Origin: UPXZ01 sp964634605
GTDB taxonomy: Bacteria; Bacteroidota; Bacteroidia; Bacteroidales; Paludibacteraceae
NCBI GenBank assembly: GCA_964634605.1
Contig: CAZWLJ010000004.1
Coordinates: 62,001 to 126,000, forward strand
Length of the DNA stretch: 64,000 bases
Direction of reading: 5' to 3'
The translations under genes and the position numbers were made by a program. Below the pieces are notes generated by a model. The model did not search any database and was not told the origin of the DNA. It was given only the letters and a program-made list of their open reading frames with translations. Below are positions 35,661-43,123 of this stretch, piece after piece (position 1 is the stretch's first letter; each line of letters starts with the position of its first letter).

Positions 35661-36389
35661 TTATCTGAATGAATACCCTCCGCTAACGGGGATTATTTCA
35701 CCGTTGAAATAATTATTTTCAATAATCATTTTATAAACTTGCGCCAGTTCGTCGGGTGTGCAAAATCTTCCGGTCGCAATTTTGCTTTCGATACTTTTTC
35801 GAATATCTGCCGGTTTGTTTTTCTGCCATTCTGTATCCACAAATCCGGGAGCAACGGCGTTGACACGGATACCGTATGGTTGCATGAATTTCACCAGATT
35901 TTTCACCAGCGAATGTACAGCTGATTTTGTTACACCATACGCAAGCGATACCGAATGAGGGTATTCACCCATAAGAGAACCCGTGAACAGGATGTTACCT
36001 CCCGTGTCAATCCGGTGAAGGATGCGTTGGAGGAAAAATACAGGAAAATGAACGTTTGCAAAGAAAGTCTGCTCCCATTCGCCGATTGTCAGATCTTCGA
36101 AAGGCGTGCGGCAGGTGATACCGGCATTGAATACGACTGAAAAAAGGCGGATATTATTTTCGTCGAGGAAAGTACCAAGTTCATCAACCGAACTTACACG
36201 GGTAATATCTGCTTTCACAACCCTTGCGGTTACACAACCTGCCTGATGCAATTCCAGAAGTGCCTTCCGGGCCTGCACTTCATCCGAGCCGTAAGTGAGA
36301 ATGAGATTGTATCCGGACCCGGCCAGGCTCCGTGCAACGGCAAAACCAATGCCTTTGGTTCCTCCGGTTATGAGTATGTTTTTTTCCAT
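35661..36389 (-). CDS. Short-chain dehydrogenase/reductase (FabG-like)
   Basis: A 242-residue classical SDR: TGGTKGIGFAVARSL cofactor motif, NAGIT, the catalytic Ser in LFTGSLMG, YGVTKSA with the YxxxK pair, and VAPGFVDTEW. FabG-like enzymes reduce 3-oxoacyl-ACP, but many SDRs act on other ketones. It is upstream of the CDP-alcohol cassette on the same strand but separated by 424 nt and its own -7 motif, so membership of that pathway is uncertain. Confidence 0.9.
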   Translation of the reverse strand: MEKNILITGGTKGIGFAVARSLAGSGYNLILTYGSDEVQARKALLELHQAGCVTARVVKADITRVSSVDELGTFLDENNIRLFSVVFNAGITCRTPFEDLTIGEWEQTFFANVHFPVFFLQRILHRIDTGGNILFTGSLMGEYPHSVSLAYGVTKSAVHSLVKNLVKFMQPYGIRVNAVAPGFVDTEWQKNKPADIRKSIESKIATGRFCTPDELAQVYKMIIENNYFNGEIIPVSGGYSFR

Positions 36390-36466
36390 CTGTGTATTTA
36401 TAAATTATTCTCCGCAGACAGCAGCCATGGTTGTATAACAGATGACCGATGTTTTTGTTGATATGG

Positions 36467-36474
36467 CAAAGGTA
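36467..36474 (-). promoter_or_regulatory. -7 promoter motif for the SDR gene
   Basis: TACCTTTG on the minus strand fits TAnnTTTG, 77 nt before the start codon. Confidence 0.45.
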
Positions 36475-36573
36475 ATTATTATTTCAAAAATGAAACGGAT
36501 TTGTAATATAAAAATCTGGCAGAATTTTCTGAAAAAGAATACCGGTTTTTGATATTGGAAATTACAAAACGAC

Positions 36574-36581
36574 TACTTTTG
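36574..36581 (+). promoter_or_regulatory. -7 promoter motif for the MFS gene
   Basis: TACTTTTG fits TAnnTTTG, 29 nt before the start codon. Confidence 0.45.
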
Positions 36582-36610
36582 TACTTTGAATTTTCACGAA
36601 CCTTATCCAT

Positions 36611-37804
36611 ATGTCAAAAGCAGTTAAATCCGGAAAAGCAATACTTGGATTCAAGCCAAATGTGTTTTATACCGGCATCGTCAGTTTTCTCACCGACACA
36701 TCGGTAAAGATGGTGTACTCCGTTATGCCACTGTTTCTGATGTCGATCGGGGCATCCAAAACAAGCATTTCGCTTATCGAAGGAATTGCAGAGAGTACTG
36801 CATCGCTGCTCAAAGCCTTTTCGGGCTACTGGAGTGACAGAATAGGCAAAAACAAGCCTTTCATGCTGATCGGTTATGGCCTTTCGGCGCTGATTATGCC
36901 GCTGTATGCTTTTGTTGTTTCGCCGCTTAATGTGTTAATTCTTCGTTTTGTCGAACGGGTGGGCAAAGGCATCCGCACGGCTCCGCGCGACAGTCTGGTA
37001 GCCGGCTCGGTTGAAAAAAATGAAACCGGAAAAAGTTTCGGGCTGCACAAAGCTATGGACAACAGCGGCGCCATACTCGGCCCGTTGCTTGCATTTATCA
37101 TACTTTCGGCAAAACCGGATGATTTTCGTTTCATCTTTTTACTGGCCGGAATTCCGGGAATACTGGGAATTTTTGTCCTGATTTTTGGTGTCAGAGAAGC
37201 AAAAAAAAATAAAGAAAACTTGCTCCGGAAGTTCCGGTTTCAGGATTACCCGAAGCGCTTCTATCTTTTCCTGGTGATTGTATTCATTTTCACACTCGGC
37301 AATTCCACCGATGCACTTCTAATGGTGAAAGCCTCTGAAGTGGGTATAAAAGTAGCTTTCATTCCGCTGGTTTATCTTATTTCAAGTGTGGTATCGGTAA
37401 TTCTGGCTGTTCCGGTTGGTTCGTTTTCTGATAAAGCGGGCAGAGAGAAACTGCTGATTGCGGGATTTCTGATTTATGCGTTAGTTTATTTCGGATTTGG
37501 TATCACGCGAAATCCCTATACCATTATTGCGCTGTTTGCTTTGTACGGTGTATATTCGGCATCTACCGACGGGATTCAGAAAGCTCTCGTTTCGGATTTG
37601 GTGGACGGAAATAAAAAAGGAACCGGCATGGGTATGTACAACGCGTTGCTTGGAGTCACTTTATTGCCCGCAAGCCTGATTGCCGGATTGCTTTATGATA
37701 AAGTAAATTCAGAAATACCGTTTTATTTCGGGGCTGCCATGGCTGTTTTATCATCCGTTTTAATGCTGGTATTTTTGATTACAAAGCCAAAAACACATAG
37801 CTGA
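36611..37804 (+). CDS. Major facilitator superfamily transporter
   Basis: A 397-residue inner-membrane transporter with about twelve helices. Family signatures include the loop YWSDRIGKNKPFML (motif A) and its C-terminal counterpart GSFSDKAGREKLLI, and the conserved RFVERVGKGIRTAPRDSL segment. The last is typical of a subgroup of uncharacterised bacterial MFS proteins annotated as drug-resistance-like. Substrate cannot be predicted. It is convergent with the glycosylase gene (24 nt gap). Confidence 0.93.
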   Translation: MSKAVKSGKAILGFKPNVFYTGIVSFLTDTSVKMVYSVMPLFLMSIGASKTSISLIEGIAESTASLLKAFSGYWSDRIGKNKPFMLIGYGLSALIMPLYAFVVSPLNVLILRFVERVGKGIRTAPRDSLVAGSVEKNETGKSFGLHKAMDNSGAILGPLLAFIILSAKPDDFRFIFLLAGIPGILGIFVLIFGVREAKKNKENLLRKFRFQDYPKRFYLFLVIVFIFTLGNSTDALLMVKASEVGIKVAFIPLVYLISSVVSVILAVPVGSFSDKAGREKLLIAGFLIYALVYFGFGITRNPYTIIALFALYGVYSASTDGIQKALVSDLVDGNKKGTGMGMYNALLGVTLLPASLIAGLLYDKVNSEIPFYFGAAMAVLSSVLMLVFLITKPKTHS

Positions 37805-37828
37805 GGTCCTGACAGTTTACAATCATTG

Positions 37829-38335
37829 TCAAACGGTTTCAAAACGCCATAATTTGTCTTTCCATTCGCCTGCATAATCAACTCCTATTCTCGGTATTGC
37901 TATAAAACGGGGCGAATCAGGACTTTCCTCAATCCAGATCCGACCGGAAGTCATTAAATTTTCCCCGTAAAACGTATTATCCATTTTCAGTTCACGGCCT
38001 ACCCTGCCCGAGCCTTTTATTTCATTAATTCCGCAAATCAGAACAGCCTGCGGAAATCCTTCAACACCCGCCACAACATTGAGCATCCAATACATGCCAT
38101 ATATCAGATATACATATACTTTTCCTCCTTCATGAAACATTACTTCGGTACGCTTTGTGCGTCCTTTGCTCGCATGGCAGGCTTTGTCGTCTCCACCGCA
38201 GTAGGCTTCAGTTGCTGTAATCCGGTAATATTTTATTCGTCCGTCGTCAAAAACCCGCACCAGCGTTTTTCCCAATAGCTTTTGTGCCATTTCAACAGCA
38301 TCAAGTGTGTAAAATTCTTTATTCAATCGATTCAT
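37829..38335 (-). CDS. 3-methyladenine DNA glycosylase (AAG/MPG family)
   Basis: A 168-residue base-excision-repair enzyme that removes alkylated purines. It shows TEAYCGGDDKACHASKGRTKRTEVMF, which holds the catalytic Glu of the family, then GKVYVYLIYGMYWMLNVV and LICGINEIKGSGRVG. It is slightly short because of a reduced C-terminal loop. The C-terminus has the typical PRIGVDYAGEWKDKLWRF. It is divergent from the HerA-like gene. Confidence 0.93.
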   Translation of the reverse strand: MNRLNKEFYTLDAVEMAQKLLGKTLVRVFDDGRIKYYRITATEAYCGGDDKACHASKGRTKRTEVMFHEGGKVYVYLIYGMYWMLNVVAGVEGFPQAVLICGINEIKGSGRVGRELKMDNTFYGENLMTSGRIWIEESPDSPRFIAIPRIGVDYAGEWKDKLWRFETV

Positions 38336-38340
38336 AATGG

Positions 38341-38373
38341 CAAAATTAAACTTTTTATTCCAAACATTGCAAA
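38341..38373 (-). promoter_or_regulatory. Promoter for the alkyl-purine glycosylase gene
   Basis: On minus, TAATTTTG (38348-38341) as -7 and TTTG (38373-38370) as -33 with a 21-nt spacer; the ATG follows after 5 nt, so translation would be nearly leaderless unless transcription starts elsewhere. Confidence 0.35.
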
Positions 38374-38388
38374 ATTGCAGAAAAACAG

Positions 38389-38396
38389 TAAATTTG
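38389..38396 (+). promoter_or_regulatory. -7 promoter motif for the HerA-like gene
   Basis: TAAATTTG fits TAnnTTTG, 44 nt before the chosen ATG at 38441 and downstream of the longer ORF's first Met, which supports the shorter start. Confidence 0.5.
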
Positions 38397-38440
38397 CATT
38401 AATAAGTGGACAACATTTACTCTTAAAAAAACAAAATCCT

Positions 38441-39970
38441 ATGCTTGACAATCAAAACCGTTCGTTTGTAGCAATCAACGAAGAGAAAGAACTCTGTTTT
38501 TTACCCCGGATGGCAAATCGCCACGGACTCATAACCGGTGCAACCGGAACAGGTAAAACCATCAGTTTACAGGTACTTGCTGAAACATTCAGCAACATGG
38601 GAGTTCCTGTTTTTGCAGCCGACATGAAGGGCGACCTTTCGGGTGTGGCCAAAACCGGCGGAAACAAGGAAAGCGTAACAAAACGGGTAGCCCAGTATAA
38701 ACTGGATGAAAAAGGTTTTGAATACAAATCGTGCCCGGTACAATTCTGGGATGTATTCGGCGAGCAGGGACATCCGGTTCGGACCACCGTATCAGAACTC
38801 GGACCACTTTTGCTGGAGCGACTGCTGATGCTTAACGAAACCCAGGGAGCCGTGCTTTCGCTGATATTTAAAATTGCCGATGAAAATGATTTACTTCTGC
38901 TCGACCTGAAAGATTTGCAAAAAATGCTGCAATACGTGGGCGACAACCGCTCTCAATTTACTACGCAATATGGCAATATATCATCAGCAAGCGTTGGTTC
39001 CATACAGCGCAATCTGGCACGCCTCGAAGCAGAAGGAGGTGAGGTATTTTTTGGTGAGCCGGAGTTGAATATCACCGATTTAATCAAAACCGACAACCGC
39101 GGAAAAGGAATTATCAATATCCTGGCAGCCGACAAACTGATGAATTCGCCCCGTATATACACCACCTTCCTGCTATGGCTACTGTCCGATTTATTTGAAA
39201 ATATGCCTGAAGTTGGCGATCTCGAAAAGCCGAAACTGGTCTTCTTCTTCGATGAAGCGCACATGCTCTTCAACGATATGCCGAAAGTACTTCTCGAAAA
39301 AGTGGAACAAATTGTCCGCCTGATTCGATCCAAAGGTGTGGGAGTGTATTTTATCACTCAAAATCCGGCCGATATACCGGAAACCATCCTTGGTCAGCTC
39401 GGCAACAGGATTCAGCACGCTCTGCGGGCCTACACACCCAACGATCAGAAAGCAGTGAAAGTGGCAGCCAATACATTCCGTGCCAACCCAAAATTCGACA
39501 CAGAAACCGCCATCACCGAACTTGGAACCGGCGAGGCCCTTGTATCATTCCTCGACGAAAAAGGAGCTCCCAACCCGGTGGAACGTGCATTCGTACTGCC
39601 TCCAGAAGGACAAATAGGTCCTGTCACACCCGAAGAACGGACACATATCATTCAGTCGTCTCTGTTATACGGAATCTACGAGAAAGAAGTCGACCGGATT
39701 TCAGCTTTTGAAATCATTTCGGAGCGAATGAATGCCGACGACCTTCAAAAGCAACAGCTGGAGCAGCAAAAACAGCTTGAAATTCAGCGCCGCGAGCAGG
39801 AAAAAGCCGAACGGGAAGCTGAAAAACAGAAACGCGCCGAAGCTAAAAATGATGTATTCGGCGGACTGCTCAAAGATGTAGGGCGCACTGTAGGACGCCA
39901 AATGACCTCTCAAATAGGAAGAAGCATTACCAGAACCATATTGGGAGCATTCTTTGGAAAGAAAAGGTAA
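38441..39970 (+). CDS. HerA-like ATPase (DUF853)
   Basis: A 509-residue P-loop ATPase of the DUF853/HerA-like group (helicase or translocase-like proteins). Walker A is GATGTGKT (33-40), Walker B ends FFFDEAH (Asp271-Glu272), and the segment VYFITQNPADIPETILGQLGNRIQHALRAYTP near 310 holds the sensor and arginine region. A coiled Gln/Glu/Lys-rich stretch (about 430-470) and a basic C-terminus follow. Cellular role unknown; no NurA-like nuclease is adjacent, so a HerA-NurA repair pair is not supported. A LamG gene follows on the same strand. Confidence 0.9.
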   Translation: MLDNQNRSFVAINEEKELCFLPRMANRHGLITGATGTGKTISLQVLAETFSNMGVPVFAADMKGDLSGVAKTGGNKESVTKRVAQYKLDEKGFEYKSCPVQFWDVFGEQGHPVRTTVSELGPLLLERLLMLNETQGAVLSLIFKIADENDLLLLDLKDLQKMLQYVGDNRSQFTTQYGNISSASVGSIQRNLARLEAEGGEVFFGEPELNITDLIKTDNRGKGIINILAADKLMNSPRIYTTFLLWLLSDLFENMPEVGDLEKPKLVFFFDEAHMLFNDMPKVLLEKVEQIVRLIRSKGVGVYFITQNPADIPETILGQLGNRIQHALRAYTPNDQKAVKVAANTFRANPKFDTETAITELGTGEALVSFLDEKGAPNPVERAFVLPPEGQIGPVTPEERTHIIQSSLLYGIYEKEVDRISAFEIISERMNADDLQKQQLEQQKQLEIQRREQEKAEREAEKQKRAEAKNDVFGGLLKDVGRTVGRQMTSQIGRSITRTILGAFFGKKR

Positions 39971-39999
39971 TTTTGATTTATTACCAACATTTAAGCTTT

Positions 40000-40776
40000 A
40001 TGAAAAACCGTTTTTTTATTATTGTATTGTTGCTGTCAGCCGTTTTTCCGGTTATGGCTCAGTACAAAACCCGCGTGGAAACAACCACCGACGAAAAAGT
40101 GATTGCTGCAGCACAACAGGCTCGTGATTATATCCGGTCTGATCAGAATCTGATATTCTATCTGCCGTTTGCCAGCCCGGGTCCTCAGGATGCAAAAGTG
40201 GCCGACACAAAAAAAATTGTGTGGTGCGAAAACCGGCACAAGGAAAAAGATGAAGCCGGTATATTTACATACGGGGTGAATGGAATCAAAGCCAAACCCG
40301 GAGCTTATTTCGACAAGGATTTCACCATTTCGGTGTGGGTAAATGTGGAAAATGTCAGCAAGTGGAGCCGGATAATCGATTTCGGGGTTGGACAGAACAA
40401 CGCCAACATTGTTTTTTCAAATTCAGCTTCGCTTTCAGGGATTCCCGGTCTGGCCATCTACAAGGGAGCCGGTACCGACATTACCCAAATTCGCGGAACA
40501 GAAAAAGACCGGCTGAAAGAAGGTGAATGGTATCATCTTGCCGCCTCACTGAACGGAACTGTTGCACGGCTTTATATCAATGGTGTGGAAATTCAGAAAG
40601 TTGAAAATTTTTACGTTCCCGGTAACACGCCACGTCCCATGTGCTGGATTGGAGCCAGCAATTTCGAAGGTGAAAGCAATTTCTATGGACGAATGGACGA
40701 ATTGCGGATTTACAACAAAGCGCTCACGGATATGGAAATAAAAATACTGGCCGACTGGAAATTTCAGAAACCTTAA
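40000..40776 (+). CDS. Secreted LamG (concanavalin A-like) domain protein
   Basis: A 258-residue protein with signal peptide MKNRFFIIVLLLSAVFPVMAQ, a short helical part, and a LamG/concanavalin-like domain (about 55-255). Typical segments are FTISVWVNVENVSKWSRIIDFG, EWYHLAASLNGTVARLYINGVEI and GRMDELRIYNKALTDMEI. Such domains bind glycans or proteins. I start at 40000, directly before the signal peptide. It lies upstream of the GH53 gene, separated by a strong hairpin. Confidence 0.87.
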   Translation: MKNRFFIIVLLLSAVFPVMAQYKTRVETTTDEKVIAAAQQARDYIRSDQNLIFYLPFASPGPQDAKVADTKKIVWCENRHKEKDEAGIFTYGVNGIKAKPGAYFDKDFTISVWVNVENVSKWSRIIDFGVGQNNANIVFSNSASLSGIPGLAIYKGAGTDITQIRGTEKDRLKEGEWYHLAASLNGTVARLYINGVEIQKVENFYVPGNTPRPMCWIGASNFEGESNFYGRMDELRIYNKALTDMEIKILADWKFQKP

Positions 40777-40824
40777 TGAGTTTATTAAGTATCTGATCAG
40801 GGTCATTGCCTGATATCAAAAGAA

Positions 40825-40867
40825 ACTGATGTGTCCGTTGCATTTTCAATACAACGGACACATCAGT
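40825..40867. repeat. Strong perfect hairpin between LamG and GH53 genes
   Basis: A 16-bp perfect stem (ACTGATGTGTCCGTTG and its complement) with an 11-nt loop. No T-run follows on plus; on minus only a weak TTTCTTTT tract. A terminator or mRNA-stability element is possible. Confidence 0.6.
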
Positions 40868-40929
40868 ATTCAATCGATTATCTGCAGGAATTATCATAAA
40901 AATAACATTCTGAAATCAGATTTACATCC

Positions 40930-42183
40930 ATGCGAAAAATCATTTTTCCCGTTATTATTATCATTCTGAGCATTTTAACACAAATACAAAAGGTAAATGC
41001 CCAGCAATTTGCTTATGGTGCTGACATAAGCTGGCTGACTGAAATGGAAAGTGCAGGCAAAAAATTCTATACTTCCGACGGTGTACAGACAGAGTGCATC
41101 GCACTGCTTAAATCGCTGGGGACGAATGCCGTCAGGCTCAGGGTATGGGTAAATCCTTCCGATGGCTGGTGCAACGCAGCCGATCTGCTGGTGAAAGCCC
41201 GCCGGGCTAACGACCTGGGGATGCGAATCATGGTCGACTTTCACTACAGTGACTCCTGGGCAGATCCGGGAAAACAAAACAAACCAGCTGCCTGGACTTC
41301 GCTCGATCTGAACGGGCTGAAAACAGCCGTGGCCAGCCACACAAAAGAGGTGCTGAACCTGCTGAAAAACAACAATATAACCCCCGAGTGGGTGCAGGTT
41401 GGCAACGAAACAGGAAACGGAATGCTATGGGATACCGGAAAAGCATCGGTGAATATGGCAAACTACGCAGCACTTACTACGGCTGGTTATGATGCAGTGA
41501 AAGAGATTTTCCCAAACGCGAAAGTCGTGGTACATATACAAAACGGATTCGACAACGGTTTATTCAGATGGATATTCGACGGACTCAAAAACAACGGCGG
41601 TAAATGGGATGTGATTGGTATGTCGCTTTATCCCGGCTGGTATACAGTCAAAAATGACTGGGCGGCTGCCAATACTGCCTGTCTGAACAATATGAACGAC
41701 ATGGTAACCCGTTACAACAAGGAAGTGATGGTAGCAGAATGCGGAATGAGCTGGGATATGGCAGCTGCTTCAAAAAATTTTCTGACCGACCTGATAGCAA
41801 AGACCAAAAGTGTAGCAAATGGTAAGGGTATCGGGGTTTTTTACTGGGAACCGCAATCGTACGGGCAGTGGAAAGGTTATACGCTGGGTGCTTTTGATAA
41901 TAGCGGAAAGCCGACTGTAGCGCTGGATGCTTTCAAAATAAACACCGGACTCAACACTTCAGCCGGCTACCCGCCGGATATTCATTACAGCAAGGACACC
42001 CGCAGCATTAATTTCGGCGAAACGCTGAAATCAGTAAGCATAGTCAGTACCGCAGGAGCGACAATTTTATACCGCGAAAATACCGGTGCATTGAGCACAG
42101 TGAAACTTCCAAAAGGTATTTACCTTGTCAGAGCACAATATTTTTCGGGGAAAAAACAAAATCACAAAATCATAATTTATTAG
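40930..42183 (+). CDS. GH53 arabinogalactan endo-beta-1,4-galactanase
   Basis: A 417-residue secreted enzyme that cuts beta-1,4-galactan side chains of pectin. After a signal peptide (cleaved near residue 24) the GH53 barrel runs to about 340. It contains FAYGADISWLTEME at its start, the acid/base Glu160 in VQVGNETGNG and the nucleophile Glu270 in VMVAECGMSW. The last ~70 residues form a beta-rich tail ending LPKGIYLVRAQYF and IIIY, resembling a T9SS type A sorting domain. Substrate is well supported by the family. Confidence 0.94.
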   Translation: MRKIIFPVIIIILSILTQIQKVNAQQFAYGADISWLTEMESAGKKFYTSDGVQTECIALLKSLGTNAVRLRVWVNPSDGWCNAADLLVKARRANDLGMRIMVDFHYSDSWADPGKQNKPAAWTSLDLNGLKTAVASHTKEVLNLLKNNNITPEWVQVGNETGNGMLWDTGKASVNMANYAALTTAGYDAVKEIFPNAKVVVHIQNGFDNGLFRWIFDGLKNNGGKWDVIGMSLYPGWYTVKNDWAAANTACLNNMNDMVTRYNKEVMVAECGMSWDMAAASKNFLTDLIAKTKSVANGKGIGVFYWEPQSYGQWKGYTLGAFDNSGKPTVALDAFKINTGLNTSAGYPPDIHYSKDTRSINFGETLKSVSIVSTAGATILYRENTGALSTVKLPKGIYLVRAQYFSGKKQNHKIIIY

Positions 42184-42241
42184 CATTCGCACACTATGAT
42201 TTTTTTCGGTTATTTGGGTTTGAATTTTCGAACATTAGTTT

Positions 42242-42249
42242 TACCTTTG
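42242..42249 (+). promoter_or_regulatory. -7 promoter motif for the lipocalin gene
   Basis: TACCTTTG fits TAnnTTTG, 42 nt before the start codon, so the lipocalin is probably transcribed apart from GH53. Confidence 0.5.
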
Positions 42250-42291
42250 CTATTGTCTGATAAATTTTAAATATCAAAAACTTATAAGAAT

Positions 42292-42828
42292 ATGAAAAAC
42301 AAAACAATTATGGCAGTCCTGATCGTCAGTCTTACGTTACCATTCATCTCCTGTTCGAGCATTCCGAAAGGAGTAAAAGCCGTTGAGAATTTTGAAAAAG
42401 ATAAATACCTGGGCAAATGGTACGAAATTGCCCGGTTTGATTTTCGCTTTGAACGGAATATGAACAACACTACAGCTGATTATTCACTGAATGAAAACGG
42501 CACAATCAGGGTTGTAAACTCCGGTTATAATTACAAAAAACAAGAGTGGACAGAAGCAAGAGCAAAAGCCAAATTTGTTGGTAAAGCCGATGTTGCTATG
42601 CTGAAAGTATCGTTTTTTGGCCCTTTCTATTCGGGTTACAACGTGATAGCGCTTGATAAAGATTATCAGTACGCACTCGTATCGGGTCAAAGCCTCAAAT
42701 ACCTTTGGATACTTTCACGCAGCACCACCATACCCGAAGACGTGAAACAGCAATACCTGAAATTAGCTTCAGATCTGGGATACAAAACAGAAAACCTGAT
42801 TTGGGTAGAGCACGATAAAAAACAGTAA
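42292..42828 (+). CDS. Bacterial lipocalin (Blc-like) lipoprotein
   Basis: A 178-residue lipoprotein (lipobox FISC, Cys21) with a full lipocalin barrel. The GxW signature is YLGKWYEIARFDFRFE, and LWILSRSTTIPEDV near the C-terminus is the conserved third motif. Blc-type lipocalins bind lysophospholipids or fatty acids at the outer membrane and help its upkeep. It has its own promoter motif and a terminator. Confidence 0.95.
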   Translation: MKNKTIMAVLIVSLTLPFISCSSIPKGVKAVENFEKDKYLGKWYEIARFDFRFERNMNNTTADYSLNENGTIRVVNSGYNYKKQEWTEARAKAKFVGKADVAMLKVSFFGPFYSGYNVIALDKDYQYALVSGQSLKYLWILSRSTTIPEDVKQQYLKLASDLGYKTENLIWVEHDKKQ

Positions 42829-42845
42829 TATCCTGAAAATCAATA

Positions 42846-42877
42846 AAACCTTCCGGTGAATCCTGAAGGTTTTTTTA
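42846..42877 (+). terminator. Intrinsic terminator after the lipocalin gene
   Basis: Stem AACCTTC / GAAGGTT with an 11-nt loop, followed by TTTTTT, 18 nt after the stop codon. Confidence 0.75.
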
Positions 42878-42999
42878 ATCCCTGTAAATGCCTGAAAACG
42901 TAGACAAACGGCGAATGAAGGAAAAAGGAAAACAAATGTTCATAATATAAACGTTTGATGATTCATTCAGGTGAGTTTGTGAGAAGTAAGTATTAAAGA

Positions 43000-43032
43000 A
43001 AAAGACTTCAATTGAAACTGAAGTCTTTTTCT
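43000..43032. terminator. Bidirectional terminator between lipocalin and SusD genes
   Basis: Stem AAAGACTTCA / TGAAGTCTTT (10 bp, loop about 8 nt) with A- and T-runs on both sides. It is 94 nt downstream of the minus-strand susD stop. The rest of the 295-nt gap shows nothing. Confidence 0.75.
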
Positions 43033-43123
43033 TATTATTCTTTCAAAAATTCATTGTGTAGCAAATCTGCCTGAATGAATTATTATGAGGCAATTCGCTT
43101 TCGTAATTATGAGCAGAATTTTC

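Noticed and set aside
38282..38440. Longer N-terminus for the HerA-like ATPase
   Set aside because: It would overlap the divergent glycosylase gene and span the promoter motif at 38389.
38441..39970. HerA-NurA-type defence or repair module
   Set aside because: The ATPase is of the DUF853 type and no NurA, SIR2 or other nuclease partner is adjacent; neighbours are a glycosylase and a LamG protein.
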